A stretch of DNA of 17,156 nt from an uncultured Clostridia bacterium (GCA_934294965.1 CAKRAM010000042.1:1-17156), one strand, 5' to 3'. Positions 1 through 7,646 are shown, numbered from the stretch's first letter. The notes: a model not told the origin generated them from the letters alone. Made by a program: numbers and translations.

Positions 1-229
1 CGTCTACGCGACGAACGATGTCCTGCGCCTTGGCGTACAACCATTTGCCGTCCTCGGTCACAACCAATCTGTTGTTGGTGCGGTCGAACAACCTTACATG
101 GTATTCGCTTTCCAATTCCCTTATCGTTTGAGAAATTGCCGGTTGGGAAATGAACAAATCCTTTGCTGCGCCGGAAAACGTTCCGTATTTGCATACTGCT
201 AAAAAATATTTAAGTTGAACAAGCTTCAT
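1..229 (-). CDS. LysR-type transcriptional regulator, N-terminal part (runs off left edge)
   Basis: Only the first 76 codons are in the window. They read as a LysR-family winged helix-turn-helix: it begins MKLVQLKYFLAVCKYGTFSG, followed by the recognition-helix pattern SQPAISQTIRELE and then LFDRTNNRLVVTEDG, all family hallmarks. Proteins of this family bind DNA as tetramers and respond to a small-molecule co-inducer through a C-terminal domain, which is not visible here, so the regulated pathway is unknown. The ATG at 229 is preceded by GTGAGG as ribosome site. A strong promoter lies at 285-313. LysR regulators often control a divergent neighbour, but to the right there is only a decayed fragment and then a gene on the same strand, so no divergent partner is evident. 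Confidence 0.93.
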   Translation of the reverse strand, partial: MKLVQLKYFLAVCKYGTFSGAAKDLFISQPAISQTIRELESEYHVRLFDRTNNRLVVTEDGKWLYAKAQDIVRRVD

Positions 230-240
230 AATAACCTCAC

Positions 241-282
241 AAGCAAAACTTTTACAAGCTTGCATTACACTAACTTTTGCTT
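241..282. promoter_or_regulatory. Inverted repeat in the LysR leader, possible autoregulatory operator
   Basis: AAGCAAAA (241-248) and TTTTGCTT (275-282) form an 8-bp inverted repeat. Between them sits the perfect palindrome CAAGCTTG (255-262). The block lies between the predicted transcription start and the start codon. LysR regulators commonly repress their own gene, so an operator is plausible, but an RNA hairpin is equally possible. This is inference. Confidence 0.35.
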
Positions 283-284
283 AT

Positions 285-313
285 ATTGTACAACCGCTAT
301 CTTGGATTGTCAA
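285..313 (-). promoter_or_regulatory. Sigma-A promoter of the LysR gene
   Basis: On the minus strand the -35 is a perfect TTGACA (308-313) and the -10 is TACAAT (285-290), separated by 17 bp. The start of transcription would fall near 278, giving a leader of about 50 nt before the ATG at 229. Confidence 0.8.
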
Positions 314-391
314 CATTCATTGTTAAAATGATTGCCGACTTTGCAAACTTTTTACATTGCCATTAGAGAATTGTTAGATATTTTTTTGCAA

Positions 392-664
392 AGAATTCCA
401 TTCTTAATCACCGATTACCGACAAAGCGGCTTTTCCTCCTATTATGCGCAAGCCTTTTACACCAAGGCGGAAGAAGAATCCAAAACGTTGCTCGGTCAAC
501 TTACCGGCCAAACCGCTTGCGACTCTTTTGTAATCGGCAAGGCACAATAGTTTAACGCCGACTACGAAGAAGTTCAACACAACAAAAACAAACTTACCGC
601 CAAACAGTTAGTGATAAGGAACGGAATCTCCGACGCTATATTAAAGAAAAAAGCCCGACCATAA
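392..664 (+). pseudogene. Decayed fragment related to the C-terminal region of the large lipoprotein at 1836-5078
   Basis: The frame read from 392 contains TLLGQLTGQT followed by a GKAQ-stop-FNADYEE stretch. The big lipoprotein has TLLGQLTDQT and GKAQSFNDDH in the same order at about 4677-4770. The DNA is alike too: gctcggtcaacttaccg is shared exactly. The fragment lacks about 21 nt in frame between the two motifs, and a TCG codon has become TAG at 548-550. After that TAG the frame stays open to 664, where it runs into the neighbouring terminator. No start codon with a ribosome site is visible at the edge of the homology. It is best read as a leftover from a duplicated or rearranged paralogue. 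Confidence 0.6.
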
Positions 665-675
665 CACGGTCGAGC
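645..675 (-). terminator. Rho-independent terminator of the SdpI-family gene
   Basis: On the minus strand GCTCGACC and GGTCGGGC pair over 8 bp (one G-T) around a 7-nt loop, followed by TTTTTT. It lies about 15 nt past the TAG of the SdpI-family gene. Confidence 0.85.
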
Positions 676-690
676 TCACATTTTTACAAA

Positions 691-1053
691 CTAGATATTG
701 AACTTCTTTTTGAGAGCAAGTTCGGTAGGCAAAATTGCGCCGAGAACCACTGCAAGAATGTCCAACAACAAAAGCATTGCGCCCACGAACGCCACCACTC
801 CAGTTTGAGCCTTTACAAAGCAAAGCATAACCGTGAGGCTTACGACGAACAAGACGATGCCCACAAGCAGGAACAACTTAGCAAAATAGTTTTGCGCAAA
901 CTTCCACGTTTTTTCGTCAATCAAAGCACGTTCGGATCTGAAACCGAAAACACCTTCCATTGCAGGCATTTGCTTGGTCATTTTCCAGCCGAAATATGCA
1001 ATTGCCACAGTAATCGCAACGTTGACGATCAACATTATAATCCACACTGCCAT
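691..1053 (-). CDS. SdpI-family small membrane protein
   Basis: The 120-residue protein has three hydrophobic segments, at about residues 2-22, 58-82 and 84-108. The stretch GFRSERALIDEKTWKFAQNY (37-56) followed by FAKLFLLVG matches the conserved core of the SdpI C-terminal family, where a G-[FY]-R-[ST] motif and a W-K-x-A motif precede a transmembrane helix. In Bacillus, SdpI gives immunity to the SdpC toxin and acts in signalling, but most short family members have no known role. The start at 1053 is fixed by AAGGAGG (1061-1067) at 7-nt spacing. The gene is monocistronic: it has its own promoter at 1114-1142 and terminator at 645-675. No toxin partner is visible nearby, so a toxin-immunity role is not supported here. 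Confidence 0.85.
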   Translation of the reverse strand: MAVWIIMLIVNVAITVAIAYFGWKMTKQMPAMEGVFGFRSERALIDEKTWKFAQNYFAKLFLLVGIVLFVVSLTVMLCFVKAQTGVVAFVGAMLLLLDILAVVLGAILPTELALKKKFNI

Positions 1054-1113
1054 ACAAAATCCTCCTTATGTATCCATTTAAGCATACAACATCATTTTGA
1101 CTAGCACGCCGTT

Positions 1114-1142
1114 ATTATACAACATTTCTACAAAAAAGTCTA
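1114..1142 (-). promoter_or_regulatory. Promoter of the SdpI-family gene
   Basis: On the minus strand the -10 is a perfect TATAAT (1114-1119) and the -35 is TAGACT (1137-1142), with a 17-bp spacer. Just upstream lies the palindrome TTGTCGACAA (1146-1155), a possible operator. Confidence 0.75.
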
Positions 1143-1225
1143 CACTTGTCGACAACTTTTTTGTTGCAAAATTAACTTTTTGGCATAAAAATCCCTTTTT
1201 GACGGCTGTTTTTTTTACCACTCAA

Positions 1226-1457
1226 CTAGTCTTGACAGTTCGAATAGCGAACAAACTTGCAAAAGTTTTGCAAATAGACACGATTTTGCTTGCCGCACCC
1301 GATTTTTGCCGACGCCAAAAACGTACAAATCGGCGACAACAAAACAGTCTTCGTTGACGTTTATCAAAACGAGCAAATGTTTTTACGGTTTTGGCTACAA
1401 AAAGTCGAAAACTTGCCTACAACGGTTTTCTGCCTTGCGGCATCACCCGCACCGTGA
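1226..1457 (+). pseudogene. Relic reading frame with a one-base frameshift, unknown product
   Basis: Two plus-strand frames read as protein-like and join at a run of five T at about 1312-1316. The first gives VRIANKLAKVLQIDTILLAAPDF and the second FADAKNVQIGDNKTVFVDVYQ and onward, ending with TGA at 1455-1457. Removing one T would fuse them into one frame of about 77 codons. The stop codon lies inside the stem of a strong plus-strand terminator, as expected for a gene end. No start codon with a ribosome site is visible, and I recognise no family. It may be the 3' remnant of a lost gene. From 1471 to 1690 no convincing gene is seen, although one plus-strand frame stays open for about 55 codons up to the TGA at 1695. 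Confidence 0.3.
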
Positions 1458-1470
1458 TGCCGTTTTTTTT
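1437..1470 (+). terminator. Strong rho-independent terminator without an intact upstream gene
   Basis: CGGCATCAC (1438-1446) pairs with GTGATGCCG (1454-1462) around a 7-nt loop and is followed by eight T (1463-1470). It points along the plus strand, where only the relic frame lies upstream. Confidence 0.85.
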
Positions 1471-1693
1471 GTGGAAGTTTCGTTTTGCTACCGATAATTT
1501 GACTTGCTTGATTTTCATATCGCACGATCGGCATATCGGAAGTTTTGCAGGAAAGCACGCCAAGCGTACCAAGTAAAGCAAACGATTTTACACGTAATGT
1601 AAGCACAAAACGCAATGGTTTGAAAGATTTTGCGGGCAAACACATTGTAGTGGTTAATATATACAAACACAGTAAATCCGTATCTTTTTACGC

Positions 1694-1722
1694 TTGATTA
1701 TAATAAAAACGTTTGGTATAAT
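1694..1722 (+). promoter_or_regulatory. Promoter of the large lipoprotein gene
   Basis: TTGATT (1694-1699), a 17-bp spacer and a perfect TATAAT (1717-1722). Transcription would begin near 1729, leaving a leader of about 107 nt with no obvious riboswitch fold. Confidence 0.8.
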
Positions 1723-1835
1723 AGTTTTGTATCGTCGGCTCGGCGATGCCAAATTTATCCCCCACCCACCCCAATACGCAAATATCAGGGGCAAAAAGCC
1801 TTATTTTCGCAGGCAAGACTCACAGGAGAAAATCA

Positions 1836-4800
1836 ATGAGAAAAACACATCTTGCGGCAATTTTGCTGGTTTTTGTGATGATGACCGCTGCGCTGCTGGT
1901 TGCATGCAGCCCGGAAGTTCCCGCTCCCACCGCGGGACAAGACACCGTTGTTTACGGAATGAAAAAAACTCCGGACAAGGTGGATGCAAAAACCGCCGTG
2001 TTTGCCACACTCGGAACACTTGATCAAGCGCAAAGTTACGTTACCGAAGGCAAAGGCAAAACCGTTGCGCAAAAAGGTTACATAACCTACACGCAAAACT
2101 CTGAAGGCTACTTTGTCAAGCATGCGGACGAATACTACAATCGTTCCGTAAGCACGTCTGCCTTCGTAAACGTTAAACACGAAGCGTTTTTGAAAGGCGC
2201 AAACATCGCAACAAGAAAGGACGGTGGCGAAATTGTCAACAATACCACCGAAAGTTACAAATCGGTTTACGGCGTGACGCCCGACAAACTTTTGAGCGGA
2301 CACGTTTTCAATCAAGATACGATTATCCATGCGGAATTGGTAGACCAAACCGACGGCAAGTACACTTTCGAAATCATTTTGGACAAGGCAAGCGGCAACA
2401 GCCTTCTTTGCTACCAAATGAAGGAGTTTGGCGGTCTTAACGGCTACCCCACGTTTACCGAAAACACAAAGGTTACGCTTGTTATCGACCAAAACTACAC
2501 GCCTATAAGCCTTGCTTACGTCAGCAAGTACAGCATTTCCATCCCCGTTTTGGGTGAATTGGATTGCTCGGAAGACTTTTTGACGACCTTCGGAGAATTT
2601 GGCAAAGACAACGCCATTCCCGATACGGACAAGTTTAACGCCGCAATGAGCGTCACTCCTACGGTTATCAAACCGAACGACGGCAACCAAGGAATCAGCC
2701 AAGAAGCGCAAACGGTTGTGGACGCATTGCTTGCAACCGACGTTACCAACGGCGTTTCGCTTAGCGGCATTTTGAGCGCTGGCGAATACCAACTTCCCCT
2801 CAAAATAAACGCAAAAGCCGACGTTGACGCCATTTTGAACGGCGAAAACCTGTTTGAACGCATCGAAGCCAAATTTGCGCTTAACATCGGTAAGGAAATT
2901 TCCGTAACCTATTACGAAGGCAAATTTTACGTGAACGTTGCGGGAAGCAAATACGTGTTCTCGTCCGACTTGACCGACAACGAAACGGACTTCGGCTCGT
3001 TTGACGACAATATGTTCATCGTAAGCAAAAACGAAAGTCGCCAAAACACCTACACCGTTAAACTTGCCACCAAGTACAATGACAACGTATACAGCGCACT
3101 GAAATCTTGGGGAATTGTAAGTTGTTCCAAGCGCGAATTTGATTTACATGCCGATTTGTACATCCCGGACGGAAACCTCGGCACGATTGAAGTGTTTATC
3201 AATGCCGGCGACAAACACATTTCTCTTTGCTGCGCGATTACCAACGAATACTATCAATCGCCCACAAACCTTGAAGGATATCAAACCAAACTGCGCTTTG
3301 GCGTTAATGCAGGCATCACCGCTTCCCTCGGAGATATTGCCGACGCAGAAATTGTTGCCGAACTTAACACCACCGAACTTAACCTTACAAAGGCACTGCA
3401 CGTTGAAGCGAAAATCACCTTGGGCGACGTAAAATCGCTGCTCGGAATGGCGTCTATGACCGGTTCTGAACTTCCCGCTTGGCTTTCGGCAATTGCCGAC
3501 GGCGACTTTGCAAAAATTATTTTGGACAATCAAAAACTGTACTTGATTGTATACAAGGCTAGCGAAAACGGAACAAATAACAATGTCGTTTACGCAGAAC
3601 AACTTGCCGATCTTGCGGCAACTACGAACACAGTGTCCACGTACGACGCAAACCCGATAATTTCCATAATTCTTTCGCGACTTCCCACCTACATTCAAAG
3701 CGGCATGGACGGAGGAGAATTTGTGGTTTCGCTTACCGACGTGCTGTTATCCATAGTCAACGAAGCCATTGCAAACCATGTTATCGAAGACGCGCTGTTT
3801 GGCGTTATGGGCAACTACGGCGGAATGGTTGTGGCTATGTTGGGATTAGACAAACCGATTGAAAACGTCTACCTTACCCTCTCGCCGGGGAACAAATCGC
3901 TTTCTTTGGAGATAAAGTCCTACAACGTTTCCAGCGGTGACGCTTACGTTCCCTCCAAGGAATACGACGTTGTAAGCACGGCAAAAATCACGCTGACGCT
4001 TCCCGAAAGTGTGGACGGCTTTGTTTTCCAAGACGTTGCCGAAATTATGGCAAACAGGCAAGTTGCAGCTGTTATTGAAGCCCAAATTGCAGAATTGATT
4101 GACAGTTACAACCTGACGGCTGCATTTTCGGCAAAAATCAATGCGTTGGCGAAATCGTTCAACAAACTGACCGAAGAACAAAAGTTTCTTGTGGGTAACG
4201 CTATGGTAGAAGTCGGCAATGTGCTTGTTTCCAAAAAGGACAGCATTTTTAACGTACTTACCGACCGATTCAACAAAGAAACAAGCGCCGTAAACGACTT
4301 TGCCGAAAGCATGGACGCAGGCACGGACATTGCCGAACTGAACAAGACTTTCGACGCGTTTAGCCAACAACAAATCGATCTTTTGCAAAAACAACACGCA
4401 AGTCAATACGACAATTACATCATCGCTCGCACAATGAGCGAAGAAACGGCAAAAACCGAACTGGAAACGGCAATCGGCAAGTTGGATCAATCCACGGACT
4501 TGACCGAAATGACCGACGAACAACTTAAAGAATATCTGAAGCAACTTGACAAACTCTACAAGCAATATCAAAAACTGCTCAAGGGTACTTTGAACAGAAA
4601 TGCCGAAGTAACGCTGATTACCGAATGCGACCGCGTCGCGCAAGTATATTGCACCAAGACGGTAAAAGAAGCCGAAACGCTGCTCGGTCAACTTACCGAC
4701 CAAACTTACTACGACAATTTGACAGTCAAACAGGCATTGGAACTGCACGGCAAGGCGCAATCGTTTAACGACGACCACGCCGTGAAAAACTACTCGTTTG

Positions 4801-5078
4801 CAGGCATTTTGACGGTTGTGCCGCAAAACTACGAAACTACTATTTACAAAGTTACCTACTACGCTCAATACAGCGGCAAAGCGTTCAGAAAGTTTGCCGC
4901 AACCGTTGCCGAAAAGGAAATTGCGGCAATCACGGGCGGAACGTACACCGAGGACAAAATCAACGCGGCAATCGACGATTTGAACGCACTTTTGGCAACA
5001 GTCGACAAGGACGCTGTTACTAACTACGACGAATATCAAGCGTTTGTTGCCCAAAGAAACGAAAACGAAAGAATTTGA
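1836..5078 (+). CDS. Large secreted lipoprotein, unknown function, C-terminus probably truncated
   Basis: The 1080-residue protein begins with a lipoprotein signal: MRK, a hydrophobic stretch (5-22) and the lipobox LVAC with Cys24. I chose the ATG at 1836 because AGGAG sits 7 nt upstream and the lipobox follows at the right distance; the earlier in-frame ATG at 1746 has neither. Residues 30 to about 750 look beta-rich with short helices, a style common in large clostridial lipoproteins. The remainder is mostly helical, with stretches such as FNKLTEEQKFLVGN that resemble the LT-x-x-Q-x-x-L-V helix repeats of Gram-positive surface proteins. It would sit on the outer face of the membrane. I cannot name the family. 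The frame ends at TGA 5076-5078, but a decayed continuation follows, so the ancestral protein was probably about 75 residues longer. Transcribed alone. Confidence 0.85.
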   Translation: MRKTHLAAILLVFVMMTAALLVACSPEVPAPTAGQDTVVYGMKKTPDKVDAKTAVFATLGTLDQAQSYVTEGKGKTVAQKGYITYTQNSEGYFVKHADEYYNRSVSTSAFVNVKHEAFLKGANIATRKDGGEIVNNTTESYKSVYGVTPDKLLSGHVFNQDTIIHAELVDQTDGKYTFEIILDKASGNSLLCYQMKEFGGLNGYPTFTENTKVTLVIDQNYTPISLAYVSKYSISIPVLGELDCSEDFLTTFGEFGKDNAIPDTDKFNAAMSVTPTVIKPNDGNQGISQEAQTVVDALLATDVTNGVSLSGILSAGEYQLPLKINAKADVDAILNGENLFERIEAKFALNIGKEISVTYYEGKFYVNVAGSKYVFSSDLTDNETDFGSFDDNMFIVSKNESRQNTYTVKLATKYNDNVYSALKSWGIVSCSKREFDLHADLYIPDGNLGTIEVFINAGDKHISLCCAITNEYYQSPTNLEGYQTKLRFGVNAGITASLGDIADAEIVAELNTTELNLTKALHVEAKITLGDVKSLLGMASMTGSELPAWLSAIADGDFAKIILDNQKLYLIVYKASENGTNNNVVYAEQLADLAATTNTVSTYDANPIISIILSRLPTYIQSGMDGGEFVVSLTDVLLSIVNEAIANHVIEDALFGVMGNYGGMVVAMLGLDKPIENVYLTLSPGNKSLSLEIKSYNVSSGDAYVPSKEYDVVSTAKITLTLPESVDGFVFQDVAEIMANRQVAAVIEAQIAELIDSYNLTAAFSAKINALAKSFNKLTEEQKFLVGNAMVEVGNVLVSKKDSIFNVLTDRFNKETSAVNDFAESMDAGTDIAELNKTFDAFSQQQIDLLQKQHASQYDNYIIARTMSEETAKTELETAIGKLDQSTDLTEMTDEQLKEYLKQLDKLYKQYQKLLKGTLNRNAEVTLITECDRVAQVYCTKTVKEAETLLGQLTDQTYYDNLTVKQALELHGKAQSFNDDHAVKNYSFAGILTVVPQNYETTIYKVTYYAQYSGKAFRKFAATVAEKEIAAITGGTYTEDKINAAIDDLNALLATVDKDAVTNYDEYQAFVAQRNENERI

Positions 5079-5301
5079 ACAAGAAGTTATCATGCTTACG
5101 CAAACTTTGTAGGCTCACAACAAAGTTGCCGACCAAATCACCCACCCCGACCGGGACGAAATCAATGCCTAGGCTTCGGTTGCGAAAACAGAACTCAAAA
5201 AGTTCTCCGACGGTTTGCTCGGCACGATAAAAGCAACGGTTGACGCATTTAAGGAACAAAAATGCATCTTCGACAACTGCTTCTTGGACTACGCTTTCTA
5301 A
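5079..5301 (+). pseudogene. Decayed 3' end of the large lipoprotein gene
   Basis: Shifting by one base at the TGA (reading TTT GAA from 5074) gives a protein-like continuation through 5301. It contains pieces such as FEQEVIMLTQTL, KVADQITHPDRDEI and TELKKFSDGLLGTIKATVDA. Two codons in it are TAG (5110-5112 and 5170-5172), and it ends with TAA at 5299-5301, 21 nt before the terminator stem. Its helical, charged composition matches the C-terminal part of the lipoprotein. The combination of a frameshift plus two stops points to decay rather than programmed recoding. Confidence 0.65.
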
Positions 5302-5322
5302 AAACATAATCAACACACAAAA

Positions 5323-5358
5323 ACGCTCCGAAAGCATTTTGCCTTCGGAGCGTTTTTT
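5323..5358 (+). terminator. Terminator of the lipoprotein gene (probably works in both directions)
   Basis: ACGCTCCGAA (5323-5332) pairs perfectly with TTCGGAGCGT (5344-5353) and is followed by a T run to 5358. Five A at 5319-5323 give a T run on the other strand as well. Confidence 0.9.
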
Positions 5359-5360
5359 GT

Positions 5361-5411
5361 AAAAAAGTCGCTTGCCGGCGCGTTCCTTTCGGTTCGCACA
5401 AAGAAGCGACT
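5361..5411 (-). terminator. Terminator of the GGDEF-REC-HD-GYP gene
   Basis: On the minus strand AGTCGCTT (5404-5411) pairs with AAGCGACT (5366-5373), followed by TTTTTT. The 30-nt loop carries a small inner hairpin closed by a GAAA loop. It lies about 45 nt past the TAA of the gene. Confidence 0.75.
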
Positions 5412-5454
5412 AAATTTTTGAGTAATATACAAAGCACGCACGCGAATAACGCGT

Positions 5455-7374
5455 TTATTTTTCAGAGCCGATAAGTTTGGGTTCAAGCTCCTTTAAGCAC
5501 TCTATTAGCAACGGATTAAAAACGCCGCATTCGTTGTTCAAAATCATTTTTATTGCCTGCTTTGGCGAATACGCCGCCTTGTACGGGCGTTCGCTTGTCA
5601 ATGCGTCGTACACGTCGACAATGGAAGCAACCTGCGCGGCAATGGGAATTTGGTCGCCTACAAGCCCGTCCGGATAACCTTTGCCGTCGTATTTTTCGTG
5701 ATGCCAACGACAAATTTCCAAGGCGTACTTAACAAGCGGCTCGTTCTCGTACGCGGTTATGTTTTTAATCATTTCATAACCGTAAATAGTATGCTTTTTG
5801 ACCTCGTCAAATTCCTCTCGGGTAAGTTTGCCCGGTTTGTTGAGTAATGCGTCGTCCACACGAAGTTTGCCGATATCATGAAGGGAAGCAACCGTGGAAA
5901 TGAGAGAGATATGCTTGTTTGTGAGGTTGTACTTATCGGTTTTGCGAACAAGCGTGTTCAAGAACAACTCCGTAAGCACGTTGACATTGGTAATGTGACC
6001 GTCGCCGCCCCGTCCGTTGTGCGACTGAACCAACTGACTGAAAATGTTCACCAAAATGCGACTGTTCTTTTCGTTTTCCAAAATTTCTTCCGAAACGGTG
6101 GACAAAAGCCTGCGCTGCTTTGAATACAGGTTGATTGTGTTAGAAACACGCTTGTACACCACTTTGGCGTCGAACGGACGATTGATGTAGTCGGCAATAC
6201 CGCATTCGTAGGCACTGCGAACAGACGACTCGGATTCGTCGCCGCTGATGACTATCACCGGGATATCCTCGATATAGCCGTTTTCGTTCATAAAGCGCAA
6301 AACGTCAAAACCGTTTACCACAGGCATAACCAAATCCAGCAAAACGGCTGATAGTTCCGTGCCGTATTCCTTGATGATTTCCATGCCGGTTGCGCCGCCA
6401 TCCGCCTGAACGATGTTATATTCGTTTTGAAGGATTTCCGCCAAAACTTCACGGTTGATAGCGGAATCGTCCACAATCAAAACCTTGGGCTTGCTTTCGT
6501 TTTTGTATTCTTCGTTGTCATCGCCCAAAACCAATTTGGAAGAAGTCCGTTTGGCGCGATACAGCATTTGGTCGGCGCGACGAACGGCGTCCTCTATTTT
6601 GCCGCCCTCGCACATAACTGCGCCCACACTTACCGACACGGCAATGGCACTGTACCCATCCACTGCGATTTTGTTGATTTTGTGCATCAAATTACGCAAA
6701 ACGCCGTCAAGCGCAAACGATTTCCTTCCCGGCATTATGAGCAAAAACTCATCACCGCCGTAACGCACAATCTTATCCGTGTTGCGCAACATTTTACGCA
6801 TAACGTGCGCCACTGCCGAAAGCACTGCGTCGCCGGCTTCGTGTCCGTACACGTCGTTGTAGACTTTGAAGTCGTCCAAGTCCATCATAACCACTGCCGC
6901 ATCCGAGCGGAATGGCTTAAGTTTTTCTTCGTAATAACGCCGATTGTACGTGTTAGTCATCACGTCGACGTAGATTTTGTTAAAGTATTTTATCCTGCGG
7001 TCGTCGCGCCCGTTTCCGACAATTTCGCCCGAGGCATGCCCCGTTGGAAGATAGCGAACCAATTCCATTACACGCGGTTCGTCGTCTACCTGCATATAGC
7101 GCGCGATTATCTCCACGGCATTTCCGCCTATGTTTTCCAAAACACATTTTGACGTTTTTTCGTCAAACGCGGATTGCACCACGGCGCGAACGCTTGACTG
7201 CACGTTATTGAACGCTTCACCACCGATATTTTCCGAACTAAGCCACGAGTCGCTATTACCCGACGGCTTATCCAGGTCGGAAAGACTCAGTACGGCAACA
7301 TAGTCGAATACTTTGCTCAAAACTTGTTTTTCTACGCCAAGTTCGGTAAGAGTTACTGTTTTTCTATCGTTCAT
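5455..7374 (-). CDS. c-di-GMP protein with GGDEF, receiver and HD-GYP domains
   Basis: The 639-residue soluble protein joins opposite enzymes. Residues 1-130 are an N-terminal region, perhaps PAS-like at 75-110. A GGDEF cyclase domain (132-285) has an intact active site GGDEF (206-210) and a canonical RxxD inhibitory site (197-200) five residues ahead of it, so it should make c-di-GMP and be product-inhibited. A receiver domain (296-415) has the acidic pair Asp302/Asp303, phospho-acceptor Asp347 and Ser377, but the usual Lys is Arg399. An HD-GYP phosphodiesterase domain (455-630) has HDIGK (499-503), His558-His559, GKGYP (564-568), Asp587 and RPY (596-598), so hydrolysis also looks intact. 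No membrane segment is seen. The start at 7374 fits the promoter at 7412-7440; the ribosome site is a 9-G tract. It follows an EAL gene on the same strand but has its own promoter. Confidence 0.93.
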   Translation of the reverse strand: MNDRKTVTLTELGVEKQVLSKVFDYVAVLSLSDLDKPSGNSDSWLSSENIGGEAFNNVQSSVRAVVQSAFDEKTSKCVLENIGGNAVEIIARYMQVDDEPRVMELVRYLPTGHASGEIVGNGRDDRRIKYFNKIYVDVMTNTYNRRYYEEKLKPFRSDAAVVMMDLDDFKVYNDVYGHEAGDAVLSAVAHVMRKMLRNTDKIVRYGGDEFLLIMPGRKSFALDGVLRNLMHKINKIAVDGYSAIAVSVSVGAVMCEGGKIEDAVRRADQMLYRAKRTSSKLVLGDDNEEYKNESKPKVLIVDDSAINREVLAEILQNEYNIVQADGGATGMEIIKEYGTELSAVLLDLVMPVVNGFDVLRFMNENGYIEDIPVIVISGDESESSVRSAYECGIADYINRPFDAKVVYKRVSNTINLYSKQRRLLSTVSEEILENEKNSRILVNIFSQLVQSHNGRGGDGHITNVNVLTELFLNTLVRKTDKYNLTNKHISLISTVASLHDIGKLRVDDALLNKPGKLTREEFDEVKKHTIYGYEMIKNITAYENEPLVKYALEICRWHHEKYDGKGYPDGLVGDQIPIAAQVASIVDVYDALTSERPYKAAYSPKQAIKMILNNECGVFNPLLIECLKELEPKLIGSEK

Positions 7375-7384
7375 ATTTGTGTTA

Positions 7385-7393
7385 CCCCCCCCC
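7385..7393 (-). promoter_or_regulatory. Nine-G tract in the ribosome-binding position of the c-di-GMP gene
   Basis: Nine C on the plus strand read as nine G in the mRNA, 10 nt ahead of the start codon at 7374. No other Shine-Dalgarno sequence is present, so the tract itself probably pairs with 16S rRNA. Homopolymer tracts of this length are prone to slipping, which would change the spacing between promoter, ribosome site and start. Confidence 0.6.
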
Positions 7394-7411
7394 TGCCGTA
7401 TTTATGAACAC

Positions 7412-7440
7412 ATTATACACAAAAATGAAATTTTACGCAA
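7412..7440 (-). promoter_or_regulatory. Promoter of the GGDEF-REC-HD-GYP gene
   Basis: On the minus strand the -10 is a perfect TATAAT (7412-7417), the spacer is 17 bp and the -35 is TTGCGT (7435-7440). The leader would be about 30 nt. Confidence 0.75.
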
Positions 7441-7581
7441 TACTTTGCACGTTTTTTTGTTACAAACATATGCTAATTTAGCTAATATTTTGAAATTTAT
7501 TACAAAAACAATGCCGCTGCCGCCTGTTTGCCGTATTTTACGCGAGCAATCGCGCAGGGTAAAAACTGCGGCCGCGACTGA

Positions 7582-7646
7582 CAAAGGCACGATTTTGCCC
7601 TTTGCAAAAGTCTGCAACCGCAATTTGACAATAGGCGACGCCTATT
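7582..7646 (-). other. Two hairpins between the EAL gene and the next gene, weak or no terminator
   Basis: AATAGGC/GCCTATT (7630-7646, 3-nt loop) overlaps the TAG stop of the EAL gene. CAAAGGGCA/TGCCTTTG (7582-7604, one bulge) follows. Neither has a T run on the minus strand, so they may protect the mRNA end or terminate only weakly. Read-through into the next gene is possible. Confidence 0.4.

Noticed and set aside
691..1053. SdpI-type toxin immunity locus
   Set aside because: No SdpC-like toxin or SdpAB export partner is nearby, and the gene has its own promoter and terminator.
1238..1252. GTTCG-N5-CGAAC palindrome as a LexA box
   Set aside because: The Gram-positive LexA site has the opposite arm order (CGAAC-N4-GTTCG), and no intact gene follows.
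1746..1835. Thirty extra N-terminal codons for the lipoprotein from the ATG at 1746
   Set aside because: No ribosome site, and the extension would bury the lipoprotein signal peptide. The ATG at 1836 has AGGAG and gives a standard lipobox.
1833..3044. Long minus-strand open frame of 403 codons opposite the lipoprotein gene
   Set aside because: It lies wholly antisense to a gene with promoter, ribosome site and lipobox. Its product has no recognisable domain; such frames arise from the codon bias of the true strand.
3846..5093. Minus-strand open frame of 415 codons
   Set aside because: Antisense shadow of the lipoprotein C-terminal half. It has Val/Phe/Cys-rich low-sense composition and no ribosome site.
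5070..5301. Programmed +1 frameshift at ATT TGA, resembling the prfB slip, with TAG recoding
   Set aside because: No Shine-Dalgarno-like stimulator lies just upstream, and two TAG codons interrupt the new frame. TAG is a genuine stop in at least four genes here (SdpI-family, EAL, three-module and surface-protein genes), so amber recoding is unlikely.
7375..7500. c-di-GMP riboswitch upstream of the GGDEF gene
   Set aside because: The predicted leader is only about 30 nt long, too short for a GEMM aptamer, and no matching conserved bases are seen.
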